Shown: positions 20,329-32,942 of the stretch, one piece after another
Layout: every line of letters begins with the position of its first letter
How positions within the stretch are numbered: the first letter of the stretch is position 1
Assembly: GCA_004802725.1 (NCBI GenBank)
Contig: SGPM01000298.1
Span: 1-34,369 of the forward strand
Direction of reading: 5' to 3'
Length of the DNA stretch: 34,369 nt
Origin: Antrodiella citrinella
Taxonomy: Eukaryota; Basidiomycota; Agaricomycetes; Polyporales; Steccherinaceae
Made by a program: the position numbers and the translations under genes
The notes under the pieces: model-generated
What the model saw: the letters and a program-made list of their open reading frames with translations, nothing else
Databases searched by the model: none
Told to the model about the DNA's origin: nothing

Positions 20329-23300
20329 CCGGCTTTGCGTGTATTTTGCATGGACACATTTCCTTCTCGTGTACATGAGTGGTGCTGAACCGCATGTTAA
20401 GTGTCACATCACTATTAATTATAACTTAATGACTACTTTCCACCACACGTCTAGTGCTGTACAGGACGTCTTGCAGGGTTTTTCATCCTCATGTTATACG
20501 CGATGTTGACACCTACTATCATGATCAGACCACCCGCTGTGAGACTTAGTCCAAAGTAATTCCACAATTCAGGTGAGTATAAGTTGACTTTGATCTATTC
20601 TTTTTGCTGACTAGTTTGAGCAGTAGTTATATGCCAAGAGATCGCACGATGCTCCTGTATTTGCCCACTCAGCACGCATTGAACACGAGTACACGAGGTC
20701 TCATGACAAAGAATGGTATACCAGAGCTGACGATGTGTTTCAGACAACGCCTCAGACATGCTTCTTTGTACATGTACAGGTCCGTTTGGATACACTTCCG
20801 TCCGAATTCGCGCACTTGCTTTCGGCGCATCTCCGCATACGATTTGTATCCGATGGGTCTCGTCCATTTTGACATGCAGTAAGACGGTCTCGCATTTGTG
20901 AATAAGCTTTCTTCTACGTCTTCAATGCTGACATGACACGACATGACATTCTACTCTTATAGGTGCAGAAAAGGACAGAGAGGCACTAGGTTTGATCGGC
21001 ATATGATCATGTCATGTATAAGGGTATACCACCTTATGTTCACAACATGTGGGACTGACCGGCCCGCTGTAGCTCATGGTCTTTTTCAGGCCGACGAACA
21101 TCTCATCGGCGCGGAAGGTCGCACACACCATGAACGCCATGATTGGAATGCAATGGTACATTCCTTTTAGCTCGATGGGTTCCTGGCACCAGGTGGCGAC
21201 TTTTGAAACATTACCTCAACGAAGGCGCATCCGTCCCGGCTCATGACGGGAAGTCCGGGGACGCTGGCGGTGGCATGCCAGTAGCTAGCTGCGCGTGTGT
21301 ATGCATGTACTACATGTTTGTGAAGTGCTGATCTTGTGTTCAAGTGCTAGGTTCTCACACGCTTTTTGCACCCTGATAGACCTCTCCCCAGTATCCAACA
21401 CGTTCAAGGGTCACTGTGCGGTCCGCGGCCGTCTGGACGTACTCAAATTGTCGAGTATCTCCTTGTTGACAGTTTGTTAGACCTCGACTCAAGCTATGTG
21501 CCACTCGGCTTGTATCGAACACATGACGATAAATCGCCCGCAAGTTATTTCTGTTAGTTTACTCCGAGCCATTGTCTGCTGAAGAACACAATCCTTGTGA
21601 GCCGTCTCGCCTCTAACACAACTGAGATCGACTAAAACAAGAATTTATACATGTCCTTATCGACGCTCTACTAGCATTGCCAGTAGTAGATGCGTCGGCC
21701 GCACGATGCAGGAGGCTGCTATACATATGTCAAAGGAATGGAAGCTTGTAGATCCACGCCAGGTTCGACCTATCGTATACTTAACAACGAGACGCCTCTA
21801 TCGCTACCAGCGACGACCCCGCACTGGCAAAAGCTGGCGAGCTTTCCGCCAGTTCCACGGAATCTATCCCCACGGATCGCGTCATTTACCAGGATAGTGG
21901 GTAGTACATAGTATGCACGAGACTGATTGGCCAGTCAGTACTCCTATTGCCTCGCGGGTCTAAAAAAAGCGTGGCGGCCCGCCGTTGACTCCCCAAAAAT
22001 CAGTTGGTGTCCCACCTTTGAAGCATCTTTAGTAGTCAGTCGTGTTTAAGAAGCATCTGTCGTCTGTTCTTATACTGATTTCATGGTACGTATACATAGC
22101 AATGCCATTGCCAAGACGAGAGAAGCCAAGAACGGAAGCGAAACGCAAACGTTTTCACTTCGAGACGCGAGCTTGCTCTGTTTTTGTTCTTGGTGCTACA
22201 GGAGAATGTTTGGAGGACACGTATCTCCGCTTATCCAATTTGAGAGGCATGAAATATCACCTAGGCCGTGGCATATAGTAGGTGAGTCCTCCGTCTTCCA
22301 AGTTTGGAGTCATTTTATAATCTGTTAAAGTCATATCAGGGTTTACGAACAAGCCGTACATGTGGGTGGATTATCGTGAAGGCAATCTTGAATACTGGGT
22401 TCGTGCTTGACAGAATACATCGCCAAGCAAATTACTGCCAAAACGAAAGCGCTTCAATAGGTATGTGAGTATGCGTACTGCTCGTCAATTCTCCTATGCT
22501 TACTACAGGCAGTCAGAGGCTCCGTACTGAGGCCCTTGAGATTCTAGATCATTGGAGTCAATTTTCGGGCAAAGATACCTCAGGACTCAATGACTCACTC
22601 TCTTGTATCGCACTCTTCAGATTGTTTCTCTTTGAAAGCCATAAATTGAGCGAGAACTATTGTACCTCGTGGTGGTGCCCGTCGCTGCTGACGAAAAGAA
22701 GGAGTATTGTGCACATTCGCACCGTGCGACAGGTCACAGTCTGATGAGCAGTCGTGTGCTTGCCAGTCTTGGGAGGGGAGTTGCGTAAATCGCAGCGCAG
22801 ATCGTTGCTGCGGATAGCCCAGTGAACTCTCTGGTACATGGAACGTTGCCCGTGGGATCAAAGATTTTGCAAGGTCGATTGGGATTGGTCGGCACAATCA
22901 CCGCAATGAATGCACTTACGGACCGCGATGCAGACTTGTTTGAGCGATGACCTGTATAGGCTCGGTCTCCTGCCCTCTCCCAGCACCTCCCAGCACCTCC
23001 CAGTCGGCAACAAACACTGTGCATTGAACAAGCCATGCATACTTCGAAACGAATGTGTTCCGACAAGCGTGCAGTCAAGCGTGAGGCCACCTCTCGTCGC
23101 CTCTTTCCTTCCGGTCTCCAGAAGCTCGGAAGCTAGTTCTCTCCGCTCTCCGTCGAAAGCCTCGTCCGAATGGAACGATGTGAAGTGAGGGAATTGGCCT
23201 ATACGACGAGCGTCGTGCATACGGTCGGCTATGAAGTCACCCCTCGAGGAAGAAGCGACGTCGGAGATGGTAAACGACTCGTAGTAAGGGTGACGACGAT

Positions 23301-24036
23301 GATGCGTAGAACATCGACGAGATACGATCTAGAGGTGCTAAGCGTGCTTTCCATAGGTCGATGGACGATAGCTTAAGCTGGGAAAACATCACTCGTGGCC
23401 ACACTAGGAAGGGCATAGGAGACACCCACCGATTCCTGTGATTCGTTGGAGATTTCCAAGGAAGGGATGTTACTGAGTATGCAGTTCAGACTCACCGACG
23501 GCGAGACACATTTGTGCCATATTGTATAATGAAGTCAGGAATGTCAGGATCACGAGCCCATGCGCTCATTGTGCTTGTATTAGTAACGCAGCAAGATGCA
23601 TAGAAGTTTGGTGGCAGGACTCGCCGGGCGACCGCCACCGCGGATCGTAGTATGCATTCCCTCGGATTGAGATACTTATGAGACCATTTTGTCAAAGAAG
23701 AGTTTGACTTATTGAGACGATTATGTCGTTTTCTTGACTTCCAATGCGCACAGAGTCGTAAAAGGTCGTAAAGCTATGAGCTTGTTACATATGAAACCGG
23801 GTAACTCCGGCCGATGCCATGCCGAGTACACGGTTTACATAATACTGACTCTTAAATAAATTTAATCGGCCGATTCACGACCGACAATCCTCAAGTCCGT
23901 GCGGGGTGGAAGTACCACTTTTCCAGTTCTTATAATAAGGGAACACAGAAGGTATGTACTGGCCATCTTTCCTCAGGCTTCTCTTCCCGTGTTCAACTTT
24001 CTGCTCTTTACTTTCCTTCCCGGGGTCCATTTCTCT
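20329..24036. other. 3.7 kb between the MFS paralogs, no supportable gene
   Basis: Many short open stretches lie on both strands, none over about 120 codons, and none has a recognisable domain or consistent splice pattern. No remnant of a third transporter copy was found. Visible structure includes three near-copies of CCCAGCACCT around 22977-23000 and two CGGCCGAT motifs at 23808 and 23867 near the right end. Long noncoding transcripts or eroded transposon sequence remain possible. Confidence 0.4.
23808..23875. promoter_or_regulatory. Paired CGGCCGAT motifs upstream of the second MFS gene
   Basis: CGGCCGAT occurs at 23808-23815 and again at 23867-23874. The second copy is the core of a 12-bp perfect palindrome, AATCGGCCGATT (23864-23875). 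It lies about 160 bases before the MFS start codon and directly after AT-rich DNA. Inverted CGG/CCG half-sites are typical targets of fungal Zn(II)2Cys6 regulators, which often control transporters; binding here is inferred. Confidence 0.4.
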
Positions 24037-26264
24037 ATGGCTGATGCTGTTCACTGGACGCCAGAAGACGTTGAAGGCTTAAGTAGCGGGCCGCCTGCCT
24101 TGAAAGTCGCTGAAGTTCTCGTAGATATTGAACATGTAGAGGTAGAGAATGACCCACGGAAGTGGTCAGTAGCTCGCAAGGTGCGCGTTGTACAGATCGA
24201 TCGCTATGATTGACATTTGTGACTGATCCGCGTCCTGCTATTCGTCAGAGATTCGTTCTGTGTATTATCTCTGCGGCGTCGGTAGTCGCAGGATTAGGAG
24301 GGAATTTGTACAACCGTGAGTCGAGATATTTTTGGAATTCCGGAACGTTTGAGGTTCTCCAGGGTTGCTCACGAGTTCTGCGCACAGCCGCTTTATCGGA
24401 GATCGAGTCCGAACTACATGCAAGCAGTGGCCAGATCAGTCTGAGTCTTTCGCTGTTTATCCTATTCCAGGGATTGGTGCCGATAATATGGAGTGCTGTC
24501 AGCGAGGTGTACGGCCGTAAAGTAGGTCCATCGTATATCAGAACTTGCGGTTGTCTGACAGGGAATGATTTTCACAGATGGTGTACCTCGTGTCCTTGAC
24601 CATCTGCACCGTAGGGTGTATCGTTGCTGCAACCGCGAAAACCATTCGAGTACTCATCGGCATCCGGTGTCTTCAGGCAGCCGGGTCAGTATGTCCCACT
24701 AGCCATCGAGCCTCACTGACGATACCCCAGTTCAAGTGCCGTTCTTTCCATCGGTGCTGCCACTCTTGCTGACTTGTATGACCCTCATGAGCGGGGCACC
24801 ATCATGGGCATATACTATTGGTAAGATACTTGCTGGAGGGCCAATTGTCATGCTCACGTAAAGTTCAGTGCGCCGCTACTTGGACCAGCTTTGGGACCTA
24901 TTATCGGAGGCGTTCTCACACAGGCATTTGACTGGCGTGCGACATTCTGGTTTTTGACGATCTTTACTGGGACATGTCTGTTAGCCTTTCTCTTCTTCAA
25001 GGACACATTCCGCAGGCAACGAAGCCTCGCCTATCAGCTGGCCTCTCAGCGCATACGGTGGCACGCTTTAGCCTACTCTCGACGAGTTTCTCAAACTTCT
25101 ACCCTCGCCGAAAACTCGGATATCGCCCCGGAGAAGGAGAAGGAGAAGGAGAAACCTCAGTCACTTGTCGAACAACCAGCTGCTGGTACAAGAGACAATG
25201 ACGCGTCCCAAATTCATAGAGATGTTGAAGCACAGGATGCGACCGACCACTCTGTTGTACCACCCATAGATGAGATAAGACTGTCGCTTAGAGACGTCAA
25301 CCCAATAAGGCCCATGGTTTCTGTACTAAGACGTTTCAATAATGTCGTGACCCTTTCTGCCTCTGGTCCGCTTTTCCACCTACATGCAAAGGTCGTATAT
25401 ATTACTCATATCAATTTTTAGGCCTTTATTTCGCATTTACTTACTCTATCTCGTATACTTGCGCGCGCACATTGTCAAATGAGTATCATTACAACGCACT
25501 CCTCGTCGGTGTGGTACTGCTTTCGTTCGGAGTTGGTGAGTTTCAGGTTCTCGTCGTATAGTAATGGTGGCGTCGAGCTGACTGTCATTGATAGGGAATC
25601 TCCTGGGTAGCATTCTCGGTGGTCGATGGTCAGATCGTGTTCAAAAGCAACTGCAGGAGCAGAACGGTGGCGAGCGTTATGCAGAGGTGCGTTGCAGTAC
25701 TGTTCAATAATCGCCAGGTAGCTCAACATCAGCTGTAGATGCGTCTCGAAAGCACAAAGATTGCGATGTTCGTGCTCCCGCCGTCGGTATTAGCGTACGC
25801 CTGGGTTTGCGACCAGCATGTGCACGTGGCCGCTATCTGCGTTACTCTGTTCTTGATCGGTTTTTCGTCGATGTAAGCCGCTCAATTATTAGAGTACCCT
25901 CACTACTGACGTATCTGCACCCTCTAGATGGATATATTCTAGTACTTTGGCTTATATCGTTGACGCCAACGTAGGACGATCCTCATCGGCCGTAGCATGC
26001 AACAGCTGCTTCCGTGGCACGTTTGCGTTCGTTGCAGCTGAAGTAGCGGTTCCCCTTCAGGTGCGATCGATATCATCTTTGCATCATGACGTCTTGTCAT
26101 TCTGAAGTCGCTCACAGGACTCTATTCGGGACGGTGGGTTGTACACGTTGTGGGCTGGCATACTATTGGGTGCGGAGGTGCTAATTCTTCTCGTCATGTG
26201 GAAGGGGAAAAGTTGGCGACAGAAAGCAGAAAAGCGGGAGTCTAGATCGGCCAACAAACACTAG
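24037..26264 (+). CDS. MFS transporter, DHA1-like, second copy
   Basis: This is a paralog of the transporter at 18200, in the same orientation, with the same predicted efflux role. Eleven exons join in phase to 552 residues: 24037-24180, 24249-24315, 24388-24521, 24578-24684, 24731-24820, 24869-25365, 25422-25535, 25595-25686, 25739-25872, 25928-26060 and 26118-26264. Conserved blocks are LGGNLYNPALSEIE, SAVSEVYGRK, LADLYDPHERG, GPALGPIIGG and FDWRATFWFL. The second half has GGRWSDR and DANVGRSSSAVACNS. The central loop differs most and contains a run of EK repeats. Exons 4 and 5 together equal the single fourth exon of the first copy (197 bases), so this copy has one extra intron, 24685-24730. 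It converges with the small secreted-protein gene, 143 bases away. Confidence 0.9.
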
Positions 26265-26407
26265 AGGGTGACTGAAAGCCTCACGACATTCATGTTCACT
26301 TCACGATATCATATTCATGTTTCTGGATAGAGCACAGGTTCCTCTGATGATGATACTCTCTTCTGTATCCCCCCAGCACGCAATGAGCTCCCCCTCCACC
26401 TGCATGC

Positions 26408-26663
26408 TTAGCAGTCATTATCTCGTGGTATGATATGGTGCTGCAGGGTCATATCGAGGAGTGTCAGTCTCGTACTAGGTTGAACTCGGACAGCTTATAC
26501 TCACCTTCACCTCGGGAGGCACATCGGATCCTGCGCCGATCTTCTCGTGTGAGTCTGGGACACGGTCTAAAGGGTCCCTTCCACTGGGTACGGCTTTCAC
26601 GATGGCGATAAACGAGGCGATGAGGATAGTGAAGGCGAGAAGGTAGGCTTTAGATGAGAACAT
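26408..26663 (-). CDS. Small predicted secreted protein (63 aa)
   Basis: This is an unrecognised small protein with a clear N-terminal signal sequence: MFSSK, a hydrophobic core YLLAFTILIASFIAIV, then a likely cleavage site after VKA near residue 25. The mature part is about 38 residues, charged and proline-containing (VPSGRDPLDRVPDSHEKI). Two exons, 26663-26505 and 26440-26408, join in phase through a 64-base intron with GTGAGT and TGCAG ends, and the second adds HHIIPRDNDC and a stop. Without splicing the frame would stop after a few more codons, so the signal sequence holds either way. There is only one cysteine, at the C-terminus, and no CaaX box, so it is not a typical cysteine-rich effector or a lipopeptide pheromone. 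It diverges from the phytochrome gene. Confidence 0.55.
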
Positions 26664-27331
26664 ATCTGCGGTGGTGGTGAGTCACGAGTGGTAATGTGTG
26701 ATGGTTGCTTGGTGCTGGTGGTGGACGTGGTTCGTGTCGAAGATGGGTGCTGGCATCTGTGGCTAAGACTCGACGTTACTCGACCTGAGGCTGGCAAGTT
26801 GGCGGCTGACTTCAAGTTGAAGTTAAAACACCCCAAATATAGTAAACCGACTTCCTTTTTGGGAAGTCATTGTCAATCGCCACCATTGGCAACAACATCG
26901 ATTTGTTTGCGGACCCTCCGTCAATTTGGAATCTGGAAACCCTACTCCGACTACTTATGTATGCAGCGGATGTCTCCTTGAGCTCGTATCTGTGTTGATC
27001 CTGATACAGAAGAGTTACCGTCTCGGAGAATATGAGCCTGAGGTAAAGGGCTGCTGGAATGTCTCTCCTCGACTGAGTCGACCTGTGGTCAGGATGGGAG
27101 TATGTCCTTGAGCAACCAAAATAAAACAGAAACTCACCCGACGCATTCAGGTAGTAGTTGTGACCCAGAAGGCGAAACTGCGTACCATACGGCGTAACAT
27201 TACGTAATCCTTGAACTCCGATCATCACCTTCCGAACGTACCAGGCGGTACTTACTACCAGCTGCCGTGCAGCAGCACCTTCTACCGTCGTTCACTCGAC
27301 CGACGCCAGACATCACTCCTGATTCACCTTT
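26664..27331. promoter_or_regulatory. Shared 668-bp region between the small secreted protein and phytochrome
   Basis: No gene is supportable here. It must hold the promoters of the leftward small secreted protein gene and the rightward phytochrome gene. A TATATTTG stretch on the minus strand around 26833-26840 could serve the leftward gene at about 170 bases. Several ATGs precede the phytochrome start, so short upstream ORFs are possible if the leader is long. No light-response element could be assigned. Confidence 0.45.
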
Positions 27332-30300
27332 ATGAGCGAAGAAACAAAGCATCAAGATAACGATGTTGCAGGAGAAGCCACAGGCTCACCAACGACCTCA
27401 TTCATATACCCAATTCGTTCGCTTTTGACCGGCATCCAAGCCGCTTCAGATCCTCCTGAATCTCCACCCGTGGATGCGAGCAGTGCTCCCGTGAGAACTA
27501 TGATGAAGCCCTCAATATATCGTCCTCATGTACGTTCTGGAATGGACCAGAGCACCGGAGACTCAGAAGGCGCAAGTGTGGAGACTACTGACGCGGAGGG
27601 CGGCAATGGCACCGGTGAGTACTACCATAACACAACGATCACTAGCTTGCGCATGCTTAGTGTTGTCTCTTCAAAGATGTGATTCTATCTAGTAACAAGT
27701 TGCAGACATCGAAACCAAGGTGCCCATCACCCAACTTTCGCGACTTCCCAAGAGATGAGAATCCCCTGACGCCGAGGTTCTTTTCTATTCAAACGTCCCC
27801 AACTCTTAAAAACGAACCCAGGATTGCACTTGAGCCCAGCGGTGATCCCGTATTGTACGATCCATCTGCTGCAGAGGATAGAGAATGGGATCCGCGTCAT
27901 CCCGCTCATCTTTCCGAAGCAGCCGCCGATGCCTTTGCAGATTCCACGGACTCCTACATAGCTGTCACGCCCTTGCAGGAAACAGAAGGACATTATGTTT
28001 CCCATTTTTCCAAGTCCGGTATCGTGCATCTAGGACCAGTTTTATCCGAGGAGTCCCCTGCACTTCGGTCCCGATCTGTAGGATCGTCCTCTCGGTCTAG
28101 AGGGCATGCGTCTTCAGGGAGTATGCCGCCTGCTACCTTGGCTTTTCAGCGTGATAGTGGTGGGAGTTGGCAGCCTGTCGGTCGATCACCTCCTGCACCC
28201 CCCCAACCACCGTCTCCCACAACACCCATGGATTCAAATTCGGCGCACACGAGTACGAATGCTAGTTCGGATCCTCCACGTATCACGTTTCGGTATCAAC
28301 ATATGGAAGATGAGCAAGGTCACCATCTGATTGTGGGCAGGGAAGGCACACTGCTGAAGTGCGAAGACGAGGTATGTTGCGGTCCATTCCTCAACACTGG
28401 TCATCGTTAAATGTATATCAGCCGATACGTACTCCGGGATCCGTGCAAGGATTTGGCGTCCTCATTGCCGTCGAAGAGGATGACGAGACGGGAAGTCTAA
28501 TAGTTCGTCAGGTGTCAGAAGTACGTCATCTTCTTGGTCTGCAGCTACCGGGCTAACAACGTAATCAGAACTCAGGCGAACTGCTAGGGTTATCTTCACA
28601 ATATCTCTTTTCACTGGAGTGCTTCTCTCAGACACTCGACCAGCATGAAGGAGACCAGCTTTTTGACAATATCTCTTATCTCAGTGACTCTGCGCTGACC
28701 ACAGAGGAGCAAGCCGAGAACGTGCATGTGTTCATGCTGCATGGATGGGGTGAAGCTGGCACTGCGGTTCCTGAAGAGCAGAGTCGGGACCCTGGGCGAA
28801 GACGATATTGGTCCTGCTGGTGTGCGGCGCACAGACCAGAACTGGCGCCTGCTGATCCTGACAGTGCAGAGCCGCCAAAGAGTTCCAACCTCATCATCCT
28901 TGAATTCGAGCTGGAAAGAGACAGTTTCAATCCGTTATACCCCCCTGTTCCGTTGGAGACTGCTAGCAGCCCCCTTTCCGGTATATCATCTCCCTCTGAC
29001 GGGTCTGGCATGACCTCCGATGGCTCTGGTAGCGGCGTAATGTCGAATAGCTCCGGGCGTACCTTAGTCTCGAACGACACAGACGAAGCTCGGCTCTCGT
29101 CCGATGGGTTACACCAAAGCAACGACAGCGATGCGGACACGAATATTGCAAGTGTCACCATGAACTCGGTTGTTTCTCCTTCTACTGCAAGCTCCATCGG
29201 AATATCGTCCGGTAATCACGAGGACGAATGGACGCCCAGCTCGGAGGATATTCTAGCGAGTACGACAAGTCATGCGAGACCTTTACTTGCGTTGGAACGC
29301 CTTCGAAGAAGCAGGAGACCAGAAGCGACCGGTTCCTTGGGTCCCGACTCGGCATATTCTCATGGTCGTGGCGGTGGACCTGCACGAAATCGGCGAGGTG
29401 GAGGTGGTGTGGGTATGATGGATGTTTTTGCGATTATGGCTCAAATCAACGAGCAACTTGGAGCTGCTGTTGATCTGGATAGCTTCTTGAAGGTGGTCGT
29501 CGGTGTCATCAAGGACCTGACTCAGTTCCATCGAGTTGTTGTGTATCAGTTTGACGAAATCTGGAACGGGAAGGTTGTCGCGGAGTTAGTGGACTGGAAC
29601 CAAACTCACGACCTGTTCCATGGACTCCATTTTCCCGCAGGAGATATTCCTCCACAGGTAAGTAAACCGGCTCTGCATATGGTGATCGCAACTAATGACT
29701 AGCATTACCAGGCTCGACAGTTATACGCTATCAGTAAGCAGCAGATGCCACTTTCTGCTTGATCTCTGTCCCTCAGTGCGCCGTAGACAAAGTTAGACTT
29801 CTGTACGATCGAGGTCAATCAACGGCACGTCTTGTTGTGAAAAGCAAGCGAGATTTAGACCCACCTTTGGTGAGCAGTTTTGTTCATGATCACCCTCCTT
29901 CCTGTTAAATAATATTTTTGCAGAACATGACTCACTGCTACCTGCGAGCCATGAGTCCGATCCATATCAAATGTACGCTCTTGCTGGGCTAGCACTGTGA
30001 CATCTGGCTCAACGCTTCACAGATCTTGGCAACATGGGCGTACGAGCATCTATGTCTGTGGTGCGTAATTCAATTTATGACGATTGAACGCGTGCTTCAC
30101 CTTAAGCCTCTAGTCTATCATGGCATTTGGCCAGTTGTGGGGTCTGGTCGCATGCCACTCTTATGGTAGTCATGGGATGCGCGTGTCTTTCCCGGTGCGA
30201 CAGATGCTCCGCCTGCTGAGCCAATCTATCTCCCGGAACGTGGAACGTCTGAGTTATGCGCAGCGTTTAAACACTCGTAAACTGGTACGTAACAACATAG

Positions 30301-32942
30301 AATGGCTACGGACACTCTCTCACCGTCATCCCACACAGATCAATACCATACCTACCGAACAACACCCTTCGGGTTACATCGTGTCCAACGCCGACGACCT
30401 TCTAGGTCTGTTCGACGCAGATTTCGGCGTACTCGTCATTGGTGAAGGCGCCAAGATTCTGGGTCCGAACCTCCACAGTCAAGAGACTCTGATTGTGGCG
30501 GAGTACCTCCGATTGAAGCAATTCGAGTCAGTAGAAACATACATGGAAACTATTCGTCTCTGCTCACTATGCCATCCAGTACGATGCAAGTCTCGCAAGC
30601 AATCACTGTTGACTATCCCGATTTGCACCTGTCTACTGGATTAGAAGTCATCGCTGGGCTTCTCTATGTACCTCTTTCTGCTGGCGGGAGAGACTTCATC
30701 GCGNTCCTCCGGAAAGGTCAGCCTCGTGAAGTCAAATGGGCGGGAAGACCACACAGCGCAGAAGAGGCAGAAACATTTCTAGAACCTAGGACATCGTTCA
30801 AGCTCTGGTCAGAGACAGTGGCAGGGCGGTCCAGGTTATGGACTGATGAACAGCTGGAGACCGCAAGCGTGCTTGCTCTGGTGTATGGCAAGGTAAGTGT
30901 CTTGTCTTGTGTGGGTAGATCCAGGACTTACATACAAGCAGTTCATCGAAGTCTGGCGTCAGAAGGAGACGGCGATGCAAGCAACGAAACTCACGAACAT
31001 TCTTTTGTCGAACGCCAGCCACGAAGGTGCGTCGGAAATGTTCGGTCTTGCTATGTGCATTGTCTGATTCCGCACTCAGTCCGAACGCCTCTCAACCATA
31101 TCATTAAGTGCGTCTTTCACACGCGCGACCAAGCAAATGCTATTTCTGATTCTGCTTGATAGCTACCTGGAGCTTGCGTTGAATGGTCAACTAGACGGCG
31201 AAACACGGGAAAATTTGAGCCAGTCGCATGCAGCATCCAAGGTATGTCCTTCTTGTCATTAATGCTACAAGTGCTCATATGGTCTTTGCAGAGTCTCCTG
31301 TTCACTATCAACGATTTGCTCGTATGTTATTCCTGTCTTTCTTCCAATGCATGAACTGAATGAGCTGTATCCAGGATTTGACTCGACTGGAGAGCGGAAA
31401 CGAAACTTCCTTCAATGAGCTCTTCAATCTACAGCACGCAATTGAAGATGCTACACAACTTTACAGAAACGAGTCTTCTCGTAGAGGCCTTGAGTTTGTT
31501 GTGGATATGTCAAATTGTCCTAGATCAGTCGTAGGGGACGTGAAAAAGATCAGGACATTGGTCGCCAATGTTACTGCAAACGCTGGTAAGTGGTGTCACC
31601 CTTCATCTATGACATCCCTTGACGCCGTCTTTCGCAGTTAAATACACGGATCAGGGCCGAATCAGCATCGAATGTCATGCATATGAAGAACCTGCCGGTC
31701 TTAGAAGTGCGGGTGGGGTTGCGGTGGAGCTGGTTGTTGCGGACACGGGTTGTGGCATCCCAGCGGATAAACTCGAGAGCATCTTCCGGGAGTTCGAGCA
31801 AGTTGAGATGGACCAGGGCTCACGTCTCCAAGGACAACATTCACAGGGCGTAGGTGAGTGGACTGATCCTGCTCTCATGACGCCCGTTGACGACGTCTTT
31901 GTAGGCCTCGGTCTGGCTGTTGTCGCACGAATTGTCGAACAGCTTGGTGGCCAGTTGCGCGTAGATTCTAGAGTAGGAGAAGGCAGCCGCTTTTCGTTCC
32001 TCATCCCGTTTGCCGTAGAAGAGGGTTCCGTTGCAACTTTTTCTGGATCTCGGTCCTCGATATCCCTGCCCCATACAGCTTATGATGGTCAAAGCTCCAG
32101 GGACAACGAGTTTAATAACCTCGTCCAAGCCTTGTCGTCGAGCTATCTCGTTGGCAGTTCTCCGCGGACGAAGCGTGTAGGACAGAGTATCGATTCTGGG
32201 TCGCAGGAGTTTTTCGACGCCGAAAACACAGAGTTCGCTCCGCATACAGCATCCGGGCTCGGACTCATCACGGATTCCCAGCCCCCGGAAGATGATTCGA
32301 AGGCCGATGAGAAGACACATTCCGCTCCTCATAAATCTTCCCAAAGTCCGGTTCAGCTTCGCATTCTGATCGTTGAGGTGAGTGTATAGTGGTCGGTTTG
32401 AATGATTTCACACTCAAATGATGTAGGATAACGATATTAACCGTACCATTCTTGCAAAACGGTTGACTTTGGATGGCCATATCGTTATTAACACCACTAA
32501 TGGTCAGGAGGGTCTAGAGATGGTAGAATCAGATCGCGATTTTGACTGTGTGCTGATGGATATTCAGTACGTCGGTGTTTCTTTCCGCCCTTACATATTG
32601 ACTGAGATCCACGATTATAGGATGCCTTTATTGAACGGGTATGAGGCCACGGAATGCATTCGTTCCCTGGAAGGGAAATTAGAAAACCACAACCCCCGAA
32701 TCTCACATATCGTGAATGGCAGGATTCCCATCTTCGCCGTCTCTGCCTCTCTTCTCGAAGAGCAACACGATGATCTTCGCAAACTAGGCATGGACGGGTG
32801 GATACTGAAGCCTATTGATTTCAAACGACTCAGGTTGATTTTAAAAGGTGTTACGGATGTCGTACAGCGCGAGAAGGACATGTATAAACCAGGCCGTAAT
32901 TGGGAGATTGGCGGATGGTTGACGCGACCGAAAGGACGCTGA
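27332..32942 (+). CDS. PHY: Fungal phytochrome (PAS-GAF-PHY hybrid histidine kinase with receiver)
   Basis: This is a red/far-red photoreceptor that binds a bilin and signals by phosphorelay. Nineteen exons join in phase to 1555 residues: 27332-27614, 27677-28371, 28422-28520, 28569-29657, 29712-29733, 29787-29869, 29924-29972, 30023-30060, 30114-30526, 30580-30892, 30942-31026, 31080-31107, 31163-31241, 31292-31321, 31375-31585, 31638-31853, 31905-32377, 32427-32566 and 32621-32942. A disordered N-terminal extension ends with Cys323 (LKCEDEPIRTPGS), the expected bilin attachment site in fungal and bacterial phytochromes. PAS spans about 327-480. GAF (from about 642) has PAGDIPPQAR with Asp718 and conserved His771. 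PHY has the tongue motif PRTSF (about 993). The kinase has phospho-His1055 in SHEVRTPLN, plus DTGCGIP and GVGLGLA. The receiver has acceptor Asp1447 (LMDIQMP). A Ser/Gly-rich insert of about 160 residues separates PAS from GAF. One N lies at 30704. Confidence 0.95.

Noticed and set aside
22595..23220. Cluster of overlapping open frames between the MFS genes
   Set aside because: Several frames on both strands are open to similar lengths, with no domain, no consistent introns and no resemblance to the MFS copies.
26408..26663. Small secreted protein as a mating pheromone precursor
   Set aside because: It has a classical signal sequence and no C-terminal CaaX motif, whereas basidiomycete pheromone precursors lack the former and need the latter.
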